Part shown: positions 1 through 6,379 of the stretch, one piece after another
Layout of the letters: every line of letters starts with the position of its first letter
Position numbering within the stretch: the stretch's first letter is position 1
DNA from: Rubrivivax sp.
GTDB taxonomy: Bacteria; Pseudomonadota; Gammaproteobacteria; Burkholderiales; Burkholderiaceae_C
DNA length: 8,472 nucleotides
Assembly: GCA_030693565.1 (NCBI GenBank)
Contig: JAUYAJ010000423.1
Coordinates: forward strand, 1 to 8,472
Direction: 5' to 3'
The notes under the pieces: generated by a model
Database searches by the model: none
What the model was told of the DNA's origin: nothing
The model's input: the letters and a program-made list of their open reading frames with translations, nothing else
Position numbers and translations under genes: made by a program

Positions 1-143
1 GACAAATCAAGGCCTCGGAGCCGATCCGTGTATCTAGGCGTTTGGCGCGAAATGGACCGCCTGGGCCAATGCAAATCAACCACTTACGCGACCTCGACAC
101 GGCAGAACCGAGGCTTTGTGCCTTGCAACTGTCAAAGTCGGGT
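1..143. other. Non-coding, lower-GC segment beside ribE
   Basis: No convincing gene is visible. Open frames crossing it have no recognisable protein features, and they continue into the antisense of ribE. By eye the composition is clearly less GC-rich than the rest of the window, with AT-rich words such as gacaaatcaa and gcaaatcaacc. That can mean an intergenic regulatory region, the edge of a mobile element or recently acquired DNA. On the minus strand, the words around ttgatttgcattggcc followed by ggcggtcc faintly recall the end sequences of IS21-family elements. This is only a resemblance from memory, and no transposase frame is present in the window. Confidence 0.35.
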
Positions 144-144
144 C

Positions 145-198
145 AGAGGCTGTGAAGATATGAATCGCGCCCGCGCGATTCATATCTTCACAGCCTCT
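145..198. repeat. Perfect 26-bp inverted repeat, 2-base loop
   Basis: The left arm is 145-170 and the right arm 173-198, separated by CC at 171-172. All 26 positions are complementary. The outer end of each arm reads agaggctgtgaagatatg inward on its own strand. The right arm begins at the last base of the ribE stop codon (198-200 on plus, TGA on minus), so a ribE transcript would carry a very stable hairpin directly after the stop. No T-run follows on the minus strand (the next bases read gacccgactttgacag), so it is not a textbook intrinsic terminator. It could still stop RNA polymerase, protect the mRNA 3' end, or be a pair of abutting terminal repeats of a mobile element. The palindrome itself is certain; its role is not. 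Confidence 0.9.
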
Positions 199-911
199 CA
201 GACCGGCGGCGGCAGCGGCGCTGCCAGTTCCTCGACGCTGCGCCCTTGCTGGCGCAGCAGTGCCTCGAGCGCCGGCAGCAAGGGGCCGAGGCGTTCTTCG
301 ATGGCGTCGCGCACGGTGTCGACGAAGACCTGGGTCGAGCGCTCGATCTCGATGTTCAGCGCCGCGGCCACGCCTTTGTCGGCGAAAGTCGTCATGCGCA
401 GCGTCTCCGGGATCAACCAGACCTCGAACCAGCCGCTGCCACCGGGCTCGCGGCCGGCTTCGGCCACCGTCAGGCTGGCGCCGTTGATGGCGATGTAGCC
501 TTTGGCGAACACGTAGCGCATCCACGGCGCCGGCACCGCGATGCGCAGCACGCGGTTGTTCTCGGGCTGACGCAGCGCTGCCAGCGTGGCCATGAAGTCG
601 ACATGGCCCGACAGCGGATGGCCACCGATCTCGGCGCCGTCGCGCGCCGCGCGTTCGACGTTGACGCGGCTGCCTTCGTGCAAAGCCGCCAGCGTCGTCA
701 GCGCCAGGCTTTGCTGCATGACGTCGAAGTCGGCCGCGTCCTCACCTTGCAGCGCGGTGACGGTGAGACAGACGCCGTCGACGGCGACGCTGGCGCCGAC
801 GCCCAAGCCGCTGGCAAAGCCGGCCGGGAAGGCGAGCCGGTAGCTGCGCAGCCCGGGCCGGTCGGTGACGGCGGTGACGGTGGCGATGCCTTGGACGATG
901 CCGGTGAACAT
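198..911 (-). CDS. ribE: Riboflavin synthase, alpha subunit
   Basis: This cytoplasmic enzyme dismutates two 6,7-dimethyl-8-ribityllumazine molecules into riboflavin and a pyrimidinedione, the last step of riboflavin synthesis. The 237-residue product starts with the family hallmark MFTGIVQG and has two lumazine-binding barrels, about residues 1-95 and 97-195. Ser41 and Cys48 in ASVAVDGVCLTV and His103 in GGHPLSGHVD match conserved active-site positions. The second barrel repeats the pattern as YIAINGASLTV. The C-terminal helix used for trimer packing is present (about 195-222) and is followed by a Pro-rich tail, making the protein about 20 residues longer than the E. coli enzyme. The ATG at 911 begins the conserved N-terminus, so the start is firm. 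In many Burkholderiales this gene sits among ribD, ribBA and ribH. Here no other rib gene is visible, although what lies beyond the left edge is unknown. No FMN riboswitch motif was seen upstream. The gene is divergent from the aminotransferase operon. Confidence 0.96.
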   Translation of the reverse strand: MFTGIVQGIATVTAVTDRPGLRSYRLAFPAGFASGLGVGASVAVDGVCLTVTALQGEDAADFDVMQQSLALTTLAALHEGSRVNVERAARDGAEIGGHPLSGHVDFMATLAALRQPENNRVLRIAVPAPWMRYVFAKGYIAINGASLTVAEAGREPGGSGWFEVWLIPETLRMTTFADKGVAAALNIEIERSTQVFVDTVRDAIEERLGPLLPALEALLRQQGRSVEELAAPLPPPV

Positions 912-1009
912 GGTGGGATTCGTGGTCGGGGGGGCGCCAGCTTAGCAGCCGCCACGCCGCCCCTGCGGCCGCCGGCTAACATGCGGCACCGCCCTGCCAA
1001 AGCCACCGC
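912..1009. promoter_or_regulatory. Divergent intergenic region, ribE / aminotransferase
   Basis: These 98 bases separate two divergent starts, so they should contain the promoters of both ribE and the aminotransferase-P450-alkC operon unless those lie inside coding sequence. I cannot point to convincing -35/-10 hexamers or an operator; the region is GC-rich and includes a run of G at about 929-934. No strong Shine-Dalgarno sequence precedes either start. The regulatory role is inferred from gene layout alone. Confidence 0.4.
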
Positions 1010-2206
1010 ATGAGCTCATTCCCCCGCATCCCTGGTCAACGATCGCTGCACTCACCCGGCCCGACCCGGGTGCCCGACGAAGTGCTGCACGCGATGTCGC
1101 GCCAGCCGATGGACCTGGCCGACCCCCGCGTCAGCCATGTCATCCAGGCCTGCGAGACCGGCTTGCGGCGCTTGCTGGGCAGCGCGGCCGCCGACGTCTT
1201 TCTTTACGCCGCCAACGGCCATGGCGCCTGGGAAGCGGCGATCGTCAACCTGATCGCCCCCGGCCGCGCGGTGCTGATCCCCGGCACCGGCCATTTCTCC
1301 GAAACCTGGGCCCAGCAAGCCGAGGCGCTGGGCGCGCAAGTGCTGCGCACGCCCTGGGTCGAAGGCCTGCCGATCGACCCGGCAGCCGTCGAGCAAGCGC
1401 TGCGCGCCGACACCGAGCAGCGCATCGCCGCCGTCTTCGCTGTCCACACCGACACCGCCAGCGGCCTGACCAGCGACCTCGTCGCGCTGCGCCGCGCCAT
1501 CGACGCCGCCGGCCACCCGGCGCTGTTCGTCGTCGACGCCGTCGCCTCGCTGGCCGCCACGCCGCTGGCGATGGACGGTCTGCGCGCCAACGTCGTGCTG
1601 GGGGCGTCGCAGAAAGGCCTGATGGTGCCGCCCGGGCTGGCCTTCATCGCCGTCGACGCCGCGGCGCTGGCGCTGGCCGCCGCCAACCCGACGCCGCGCT
1701 TTTACTGGGACTGGGGACGCCGGCGCGCCGAGATGTCTTACCGCAAGTTCTGCGGCACGCCGCCGCAGGCGCTGCTGGCCGGGCTGCAGGCGGCGCTGGA
1801 GCTGATCGCCGCCGAAGGCGTCGACGCCGTCCACGCCCGCCACCGCCGCATCGCTGGCGCCGTCCATTCCGCCGTGGCGCGCTGGGCCGAGGCCGGCGCG
1901 CTGCAGTTCTTCGGCCGCGACCCGGCCGCACGTTCGGTCTCGGTGACCACGGTGCAGGTGGCGCCCGGCGTTGACCCCGAGGCGCTGCGCACGGTGGCGC
2001 GCGAACGCTTCCAGGTCGCCATCGCCGGTGGCCTGGGGCCGCTGGCCGGGCGCGTGTTCCGCATCGGCCACCTGGGCGACATCAACGAAGCCATGATCCT
2101 GGGCAGCCTGGCCGGCGTCGAGGCGGCGCTGACGGTACAAGGCGTGCCATTTGGCAGCGGCGGCGTGACGGCGGCGGTGAACTTCCTGGCCCGCGATGGC
2201 GCTTGA
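1010..2206 (+). CDS. Serine/alanine-glyoxylate aminotransferase, class V
   Basis: This is a PLP-dependent, fold-type I aminotransferase of the serine-glyoxylate/alanine-glyoxylate family. Such enzymes move an amino group from serine or alanine to glyoxylate, giving glycine plus hydroxypyruvate or pyruvate. The 398-residue length fits the family (about 380-405). It opens with the typical SPGPTRVPDEVL segment. NGHGAWEA (69-76) is the cofactor-stacking and phosphate-binding region, Asp176 in LFVVDAVASLA should contact the pyridine nitrogen, and Lys202 in GASQKGLMVPPGL should form the Schiff base. The C-terminal RIGHLGDIN (351-359) is the conserved small-domain motif. Serine-glyoxylate transaminase (sgaA-like) is my preferred reading, but exact donor specificity cannot be read from sequence. 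No serine-cycle genes are nearby. The start at 1010 places the family N-terminus correctly despite a weak ribosome site. Its last 11 bases overlap the P450 gene, so it heads a three-gene operon. Confidence 0.9.
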   Translation: MSSFPRIPGQRSLHSPGPTRVPDEVLHAMSRQPMDLADPRVSHVIQACETGLRRLLGSAAADVFLYAANGHGAWEAAIVNLIAPGRAVLIPGTGHFSETWAQQAEALGAQVLRTPWVEGLPIDPAAVEQALRADTEQRIAAVFAVHTDTASGLTSDLVALRRAIDAAGHPALFVVDAVASLAATPLAMDGLRANVVLGASQKGLMVPPGLAFIAVDAAALALAAANPTPRFYWDWGRRRAEMSYRKFCGTPPQALLAGLQAALELIAAEGVDAVHARHRRIAGAVHSAVARWAEAGALQFFGRDPAARSVSVTTVQVAPGVDPEALRTVARERFQVAIAGGLGPLAGRVFRIGHLGDINEAMILGSLAGVEAALTVQGVPFGSGGVTAAVNFLARDGA

Positions 2207-3410
2207 CGCCGCCGCGGTGCGCGGCCTGCGGCTGACCGAGCCGCCGCCCGGTTTCATCGACGACCCCTACCCGTTCTACGCCGCGCTGCGCCAGCATGCG
2301 CCGCTGCACGAACTGGCGCCGGGCAGCTGGCTGCTGACGCGCCACGCCGACGTGCTGGCGGTCTACCGCGCGCCGCAGGCCAGCTCGGACAAGCGGCGCG
2401 AGTTCGGCCCGCGCTTTGGCGACTCGCCGCTGTTCGAGCACCACACCACCAGCCTGGTGTTCAACGACCCGCCGCTGCACACGCGGGTGCGCCGGCTGAT
2501 GATGGGCGCGCTCAGCCAGCGCGCCATCACGCGCATGGAAGCCGGCGTTGAAAGCCTGGTCGACGGCTTGCTCGAGCGGATGCAGACGCTGACCGCGCCC
2601 GACTTGATCGAAGACTTCGCCGCGCGCATCCCGGTTGAGGTGATCGGCAACCTGCTGGCGGTGCCGCAGGCCGAGCGGGCGCCGCTGCGCGACTGGTCGC
2701 TGGCCATCTTGTCGGCGCTGGAGCCGGCGCCACCGGCGGCGGTGCTGGCGCGCGGCAACGCCGCCGTCAGCGACTTCATGGCCCAGTTGCGTGGCCTCGT
2801 CGCCGAGCGCCGGCGCCGCCCTGGCGACCCCGAAAGCGACGTCCTGACGCGGCTGCTGCAAGGCGAAACCGGCGCCGAGCCTTTGTCGGAAACCGAGTTG
2901 CTGCACAACTGCATCTTCCTGCTCAACGCCGGCCACGAAACCACCACCAACCTGATCGGCAACGGCTTGCACGCCTTGCTGAGCCAGCGCGACCAGTTCG
3001 AGCGCCTGGTCGCCGAACCAGCGCTGCTGCCCAGTGCGATCGAGGAATTGCTGCGCTTCGAAAGCCCGCTGCAGCTGAACAACCGGGTGACGACGGCGCC
3101 ACTGACGCTCGGCGGGCGCGAGCTGCCGGCGGGCAGCTTCCTGACGCTGGGTATCGGCGCCGCCAACCGCGACCCGGCCGAGTTCGCCGACCCCGACCGC
3201 CTGGACCTGGCGCGCAAGCCCAACCACCACCTGGCCTTCGGCCAGGGCGCCCATGCCTGCGCCGGCATGAACGTGGCCCGGCTCGAAGCCCGGGTTGCCA
3301 TCGGCCGGCTGCTGGCGCGCCATCCACATCTGGCAGCGCGCGGCAGCCCGCAGCGCGACCGCCGGGTGCGCTTTCGTGGCTGGCGCTCGCTGCCGGTGAC
3401 GCTGGGCTGA
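2196..3410 (+). CDS. Cytochrome P450 (bacterial soluble class)
   Basis: This heme-thiolate monooxygenase has 404 residues, the normal size for a soluble bacterial P450, and no membrane anchor. The key motifs are all present. HTRVRR (95-100) in helix C should contact the heme propionates. The I-helix oxygen-activation motif is AGHETTT (245-251). The ExxR pair is Glu284/Arg287 in EELLRFESP. The heme loop FGQGAHACAG (348-357) has Cys355 as the axial ligand. It should therefore be catalytically competent, using an external ferredoxin and reductase; none is encoded in the window. The style resembles CYP107/CYP102-unrelated bacterial class I enzymes, but I cannot assign a CYP family or substrate. 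The ATG at 2196 lies inside the aminotransferase gene (11-base overlap). A GTG eight codons in (2217) is an alternative start. The stop overlaps the alkC start as TGATG. Coupling to an aminotransferase and a DNA glycosylase is unusual. Confidence 0.93.
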   Translation: MALDAAAVRGLRLTEPPPGFIDDPYPFYAALRQHAPLHELAPGSWLLTRHADVLAVYRAPQASSDKRREFGPRFGDSPLFEHHTTSLVFNDPPLHTRVRRLMMGALSQRAITRMEAGVESLVDGLLERMQTLTAPDLIEDFAARIPVEVIGNLLAVPQAERAPLRDWSLAILSALEPAPPAAVLARGNAAVSDFMAQLRGLVAERRRRPGDPESDVLTRLLQGETGAEPLSETELLHNCIFLLNAGHETTTNLIGNGLHALLSQRDQFERLVAEPALLPSAIEELLRFESPLQLNNRVTTAPLTLGGRELPAGSFLTLGIGAANRDPAEFADPDRLDLARKPNHHLAFGQGAHACAGMNVARLEARVAIGRLLARHPHLAARGSPQRDRRVRFRGWRSLPVTLG

Positions 3411-4552
3411 TGACCGGTCCTTTCAAGAACCTGCTCAGCCCGGCGCTGGTGCGCCGCACTGGCGCCGACCTGCAGCGCGCCTGGCCGGCTTTCGACCGCG
3501 ACCGTTTCATCACCCTGGCCACCTCGGGCCTGGAAGCGCTGGAAATGAAGGCGCGCGCGATGCAGATCTGCGCCGCGCTCGAAGCCACGCTGCCCGCCGA
3601 CTTCGGCAGCGCGGCCGACATCCTGCAGGCCGCGCTGGCGCCGCTGGTGGGCGGCGGAGCCGGCACCGAACCAGCGCCCGGCGCCAGCGGCCTGAGTGGC
3701 TGGGCTCTGTGGCCGGTGGGCGAATACGTCGCTCGCCAGGGCCAGGAACAGCCCGAGCGCGCGCTGGACTTGCTGCACGCGCTGACCCAGCGCTTCACCG
3801 CCGAGTTTGCGATCCGCCCCTTCATCGTCCGCCATCCGGCGCTGGTGCTGGCCACCTTGCAGCGCTGGACCACCGACGCCAGCGCTGCGGTGCGCCGGCT
3901 CGTCAGCGAAGGCAGCCGGCCGCGCCTGCCATGGGGCCTGCGGCTGACGGCCTGGGTCAAGGACCCGTCACCCACCTTGCCGCTGCTGCGCGCGCTGCAG
4001 GACGACCCCGACGAGGCCGTCAGGCGCAGCGTCGCCAACCACCTGAACGACATCGCCAAAGACCATCCGGCGCTGGTGGCCGCCTGGGTGCAGGCGCAAC
4101 AGACTGACGCAACGCCGCAGCGCCTGGCCTTGCTGCGCCACGCCAGCCGCACCTTGATCAAACAAGGCCATGCCGGCGCGCTGGCGGCCTGGGGCTGGAA
4201 CCGGGCGCTGCGCGGCCAGGCGACGCTGGTGCTGGCGCCGCAGACCGTGATGCTCGGCGCCAGCCTGACGCTGAGCTTGACACTGCGCTCGACGGCAGCG
4301 CGCCCGCAAGCCCTGGCGATCGACTACGCGGTCCACCATGTCAAGGCCAGCGGCGCGCTCTCGCCCAAGGTCTTCAAAGGCTGGGTCATCGAATTGGCCG
4401 CAGGCGCCGAGCGCTGCCTGGTCAAGCGCCACTCGATGCGCGTGGTGACGACGCGGCGCTACCGCCCCGGCGCCCATGTGATCGACATTCGCGTCAACGG
4501 CCGCGTCGTCGCCCAGGCGGGCTTCGAACTGCAATTGCCGGCCGAGGTCTAG
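3410..4552 (+). CDS. alkC: AlkC-type DNA alkylation repair glycosylase
   Basis: This is a member of the HEAT-like-repeat DNA glycosylase superfamily (AlkC/AlkD), which excises alkylated bases without flipping them out. AlkC enzymes remove 3-methyladenine and, as reported for characterised members, 3-methylcytosine. Residues about 1-265 are helical HEAT-like repeats, with family-typical segments EFAIRPF (132-138), VRRLVSEGSRPRLPW (161-175), SVANHLNDIAKDHP (207-220) and RHASRTLIKQG (243-253). Residues about 270-380 form a beta-rich, Ig-like domain with KVFK (320-323) and KRHSMRVVTTRRYRPGAH (339-356), which is characteristic of the AlkC branch rather than AlkD. The product is 380 residues and complete. 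The start shares TGATG with the P450 stop. The stop TAG (4550-4552) shares CTAG with the stop of the convergent ArsC-family gene. A repair enzyme downstream of a P450 could deal with reactive alkylating by-products, but this is inference. Confidence 0.9.
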   Translation: MTGPFKNLLSPALVRRTGADLQRAWPAFDRDRFITLATSGLEALEMKARAMQICAALEATLPADFGSAADILQAALAPLVGGGAGTEPAPGASGLSGWALWPVGEYVARQGQEQPERALDLLHALTQRFTAEFAIRPFIVRHPALVLATLQRWTTDASAAVRRLVSEGSRPRLPWGLRLTAWVKDPSPTLPLLRALQDDPDEAVRRSVANHLNDIAKDHPALVAAWVQAQQTDATPQRLALLRHASRTLIKQGHAGALAAWGWNRALRGQATLVLAPQTVMLGASLTLSLTLRSTAARPQALAIDYAVHHVKASGALSPKVFKGWVIELAAGAERCLVKRHSMRVVTTRRYRPGAHVIDIRVNGRVVAQAGFELQLPAEV

Positions 4553-4899
4553 AACAAAGCCCAGCGCTCGGCGTCGAAACCGACCGTGATGCGGCCGTCG
4601 GCCCATTCCACCAGCGGGCGTTTGATGACGCTGGGATGGTCCAGCATCAAGGCGCGCGCCGCCGCCGCGCTGTCGACGCCGGCGCGCTGGTCATCGCCAA
4701 GCCCGCGCCATGTCGTGCCTTTGCGGTTCAGCAGCGCGCCCCAGCCGACCGCGACCTGCCAGGCGTCGATGCGCTCGGCCGGCACGCCGGCTTTCTTGAA
4801 GTCGTGGAAGCGGTAGGCCAGGCCGCGATCGGCCAGCCAGGCGCGGGCGCGCTTGACCGTGTCGCAATTGGGAATGCCGTAGAGGATGGTGTCAGTCAC
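4549..4899 (-). CDS. ArsC/Spx-family (YffB-like) thioredoxin-fold protein
   Basis: This small cytoplasmic protein has a thioredoxin-like fold and belongs to the ArsC/Spx family, in the YffB-like branch. Starting from GTG at 4899 gives 116 residues, the usual family length, beginning MTDTILYGIPNCDTVKRARAW. Cys12 in IPNCDTVK is the single conserved N-terminal cysteine; no CxxC is present. HPSVIKRPLVEW (88-99) carries the conserved Arg94-Pro95 seen in ArsC-like proteins. A longer in-frame reading from an upstream ATG at 5031 adds 44 residues with no family resemblance that lie within the lipoprotein gene, so I reject it. True arsenate reductase activity is doubtful because no ars genes are nearby; YffB-type proteins are mostly of unknown role, with glutathione-linked reduction suggested. 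It overlaps the upstream lipoprotein gene by 8 bases and is probably co-transcribed with it. Confidence 0.88.
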   Translation of the reverse strand: MTDTILYGIPNCDTVKRARAWLADRGLAYRFHDFKKAGVPAERIDAWQVAVGWGALLNRKGTTWRGLGDDQRAGVDSAAAARALMLDHPSVIKRPLVEWADGRITVGFDAERWALF

Positions 4900-5392
4900 G
4901 GGCGTCGCTCGGTGCGTCGCATCGGGGATCGATGCCGTAGCCGCTGTCACGAACGATAGCGTCATCGCCCACCGTGGCTTCGAACCACAGGCAGTCGTTG
5001 GTCGGGTAGCGCCAGGACCAGACCTCGCCACCGCGCAAGCCGGCGCCGCGGCGCTCGCCCGGGCGCCCCAGCGTGCGCAGCAACTCGGCGCGCGTCATGC
5101 CGGTGGCGCGCTGCTGGAAGTCGGCGAAGTGGGCTTCGGTCAGCACCTGGCGGGCAGTAACGACACGGCCGCCGCCGTCGACGTCGACCATCCAGGTCGT
5201 GCGGCCATAAGGGCCGCTGGCGAACTCCAGCCGGGTCAGCGCCGCTGTCAGCGGGTAGCGCGCGGTCACGGCGCCGAGCTGGCGCTGCACCGCGGCCGTG
5301 TCCATGCCGGGCCGCAGCTCCGGCGGCTCAAGAGCGGCGCAAGCGCTCAGCAAAGCGGCGGTCAGGGCGCGCAGTCGCATCCAGGTGGGCAT
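4892..5392 (-). CDS. BamE/SmpA-like outer-membrane lipoprotein
   Basis: This is a predicted lipoprotein of 166 residues. Starting at ATG 5392 the N-terminus reads MPTWMRLRALTAALLSAC: a basic start, a short hydrophobic stretch and the lipobox LSAC, with Cys18 as the lipidation site. The mature part contains two motifs like those of the SmpA/OmlA (BamE) domain: LRPGMDTAAVQRQLGAV (26-42) and GMTRAELLRTLGRPGERR (98-115), the second followed by VWSWRYP. True BamE belongs to the outer-membrane beta-barrel assembly complex. This protein is longer than typical BamE and may instead be one of the related, uncharacterised lipoproteins common in Burkholderiales. A further in-frame ATG at 5407 exists, but the GAGGAG ribosome site sits exactly right for 5392. 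The stop overlaps the start of the ArsC-family gene. Confidence 0.75.
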   Translation of the reverse strand: MPTWMRLRALTAALLSACAALEPPELRPGMDTAAVQRQLGAVTARYPLTAALTRLEFASGPYGRTTWMVDVDGGGRVVTARQVLTEAHFADFQQRATGMTRAELLRTLGRPGERRGAGLRGGEVWSWRYPTNDCLWFEATVGDDAIVRDSGYGIDPRCDAPSDARD

Positions 5393-5399
5393 GGTTAGG

Positions 5400-5405
5400 C
5401 TCCTC
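5400..5405 (-). promoter_or_regulatory. Strong ribosome binding site for the lipoprotein gene
   Basis: On the minus strand the bases read GAGGAG, followed by seven bases (cctaacc) and then ATG at 5392. This ideal spacing selects 5392 as the start over the in-frame ATG at 5407, which overlaps the site. It is the clearest Shine-Dalgarno sequence in the window. Confidence 0.75.
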
Positions 5406-5407
5406 AT

Positions 5408-5575
5408 CGTCAGCCGCTCGGTGCGGTCCGATCCTGCACCCGCCAGCGCCGCAAGTCCAGCCGCCGCCCCAGCGCGCCGCGGCCGGGTCACCCTCGGGTA
5501 CCAGGCCCGGCCGCCACGCCCGCCTGCCGCCATGCCGACAACGCCGATCGCCTTGCGCACCACCCCGGCGCTGCC
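5408..5575. other. Divergent intergenic region, lipoprotein / MscS
   Basis: About 170 bases separate the minus-strand lipoprotein gene from the plus-strand MscS gene. The region is very GC-rich (ccgccgcccc, gcgccgcggcc and similar) and the open frames across it have no protein-like character. It must hold the promoter of the lipoprotein/ArsC pair and, originally, that of MscS, but I cannot identify hexamers. No ribosome site is evident before the MscS ATG at 5576. Confidence 0.35.
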
Positions 5576-6379
5576 ATGACCATGCCCGACATCTTCGGCC
5601 TCATGAACCAAGCCTTGTCGGCGCGTGTGTTCACGCTCGGTGGGCTGCTGGCCGCGCTGGTCTTCATCATCGGCAGCTGGTGGTTTTCCAGCTTCCTCGA
5701 ACGCCGCGTCAACCGGCTGTCTCAGCGCGGCACTGTCGAGCACTGAAAGCATGCCCGCATCCACATGCTCAGCCGCCTGCTGCGCTACGTGGTCTGGGTG
5801 CTGGGCACGCTGGTCGGCCTGAACGACCTGGGCATCGACCCCACCAGCGTCGCGCTGCCCGGTAGCGCGTTCGCCGTCGGCCTGGGTTTTGGGCTGCAGA
5901 ACATCTTCAGCGACTTCGTCGACCTGCAATCGGGTGTGCGTGGCCATGTGCGCGAGATCGCGATGCGCTACACCCGCGTGACCACCCACGACGCGCTCGA
6001 CATCCTGGTGCCGAACGCCGAGTTCATCAACGGCCGCGTCGTCAACTGGACCTTCGACGACTCCTACCGGCGCATGCACATCCCTTTCGGTGTCGCTCAT
6101 GGCACGCCCAAGGAACTGGTGCGCGAAGCCGGCCTCGCGGCGGCGCGCCAGGTGGCCGGCGTGATCGAGAGCGAGCAGCGGCGGATCTCGGTCTGGCTGG
6201 TCAAGTTCGGCGACAACTCGACGGACTACGAGCTCATCGTCTGGGCCGACCGCCGGCTCACCACCCACCCGGCGTCGACCCACGCGGCGCTGATGTGGGC
6301 GCTGGACGACGAGCTCAAGCTGCGCGGCGTCGAGATCCCCTTCCCGCAGCCCGACCGGCACGTTCGCAGCGACACGCTG
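5576..6379 (+). pseudogene. MscS-family mechanosensitive channel, degraded
   Basis: This is an inner-membrane small-conductance mechanosensitive channel that would open under hypo-osmotic shock. From ATG 5576 the frame encodes a first TM segment (about LGGLLAALVFIIGSWWFSSF), then hits TGA at 5744-5746 (codon 57). It resumes in the same frame at once with LSRLLRYVVWVLGTLVGL, the pore-lining helix FAVGLGFGLQNIFSDF, the beta domain (VREIAMRYTRVTTHDALDILVPNAEFINGRVVNWT) and the C-terminal domain to EIPFPQPDRHVRS. Beside the stop, the stretch normally found between the pore helix and the beta domain (like SGLILLxERxxKVGDFV) is missing. Homology ends near 6370, but the frame stays open to 6754 through the antisense of the potassium-channel gene, so its own stop is gone. 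Translation from ATG 5765 would make a fragment without TM1. I call it a pseudogene; sequencing error could explain some lesions, not easily all three. Confidence 0.8.

Noticed and set aside
145..198. Textbook rho-independent terminator for ribE
   Set aside because: The stem is present but no T-run follows on the minus strand, and the stem is longer and more perfect than usual; kept as a repeat of unknown role.
912..1009. FMN riboswitch upstream of ribE
   Set aside because: The conserved RFN words are absent and the region is too short to hold the full aptamer plus expression platform.
1052..2257. Minus-strand open frame opposite the aminotransferase
   Set aside because: Low-complexity Arg/Gly/Gln-rich translation typical of GC-rich antisense frames; the plus strand has complete aminotransferase motifs.
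4549..5031. Longer ArsC-family protein starting at ATG 5031
   Set aside because: The first 44 residues do not resemble the family and fall inside the lipoprotein coding region; the GTG at 4899 gives the normal N-terminus.
5744..5746. TGA as a selenocysteine codon in the MscS gene
   Set aside because: No MscS selenoprotein is known to me, no bSECIS-like hairpin is evident just downstream, and the gene carries other disabling lesions.
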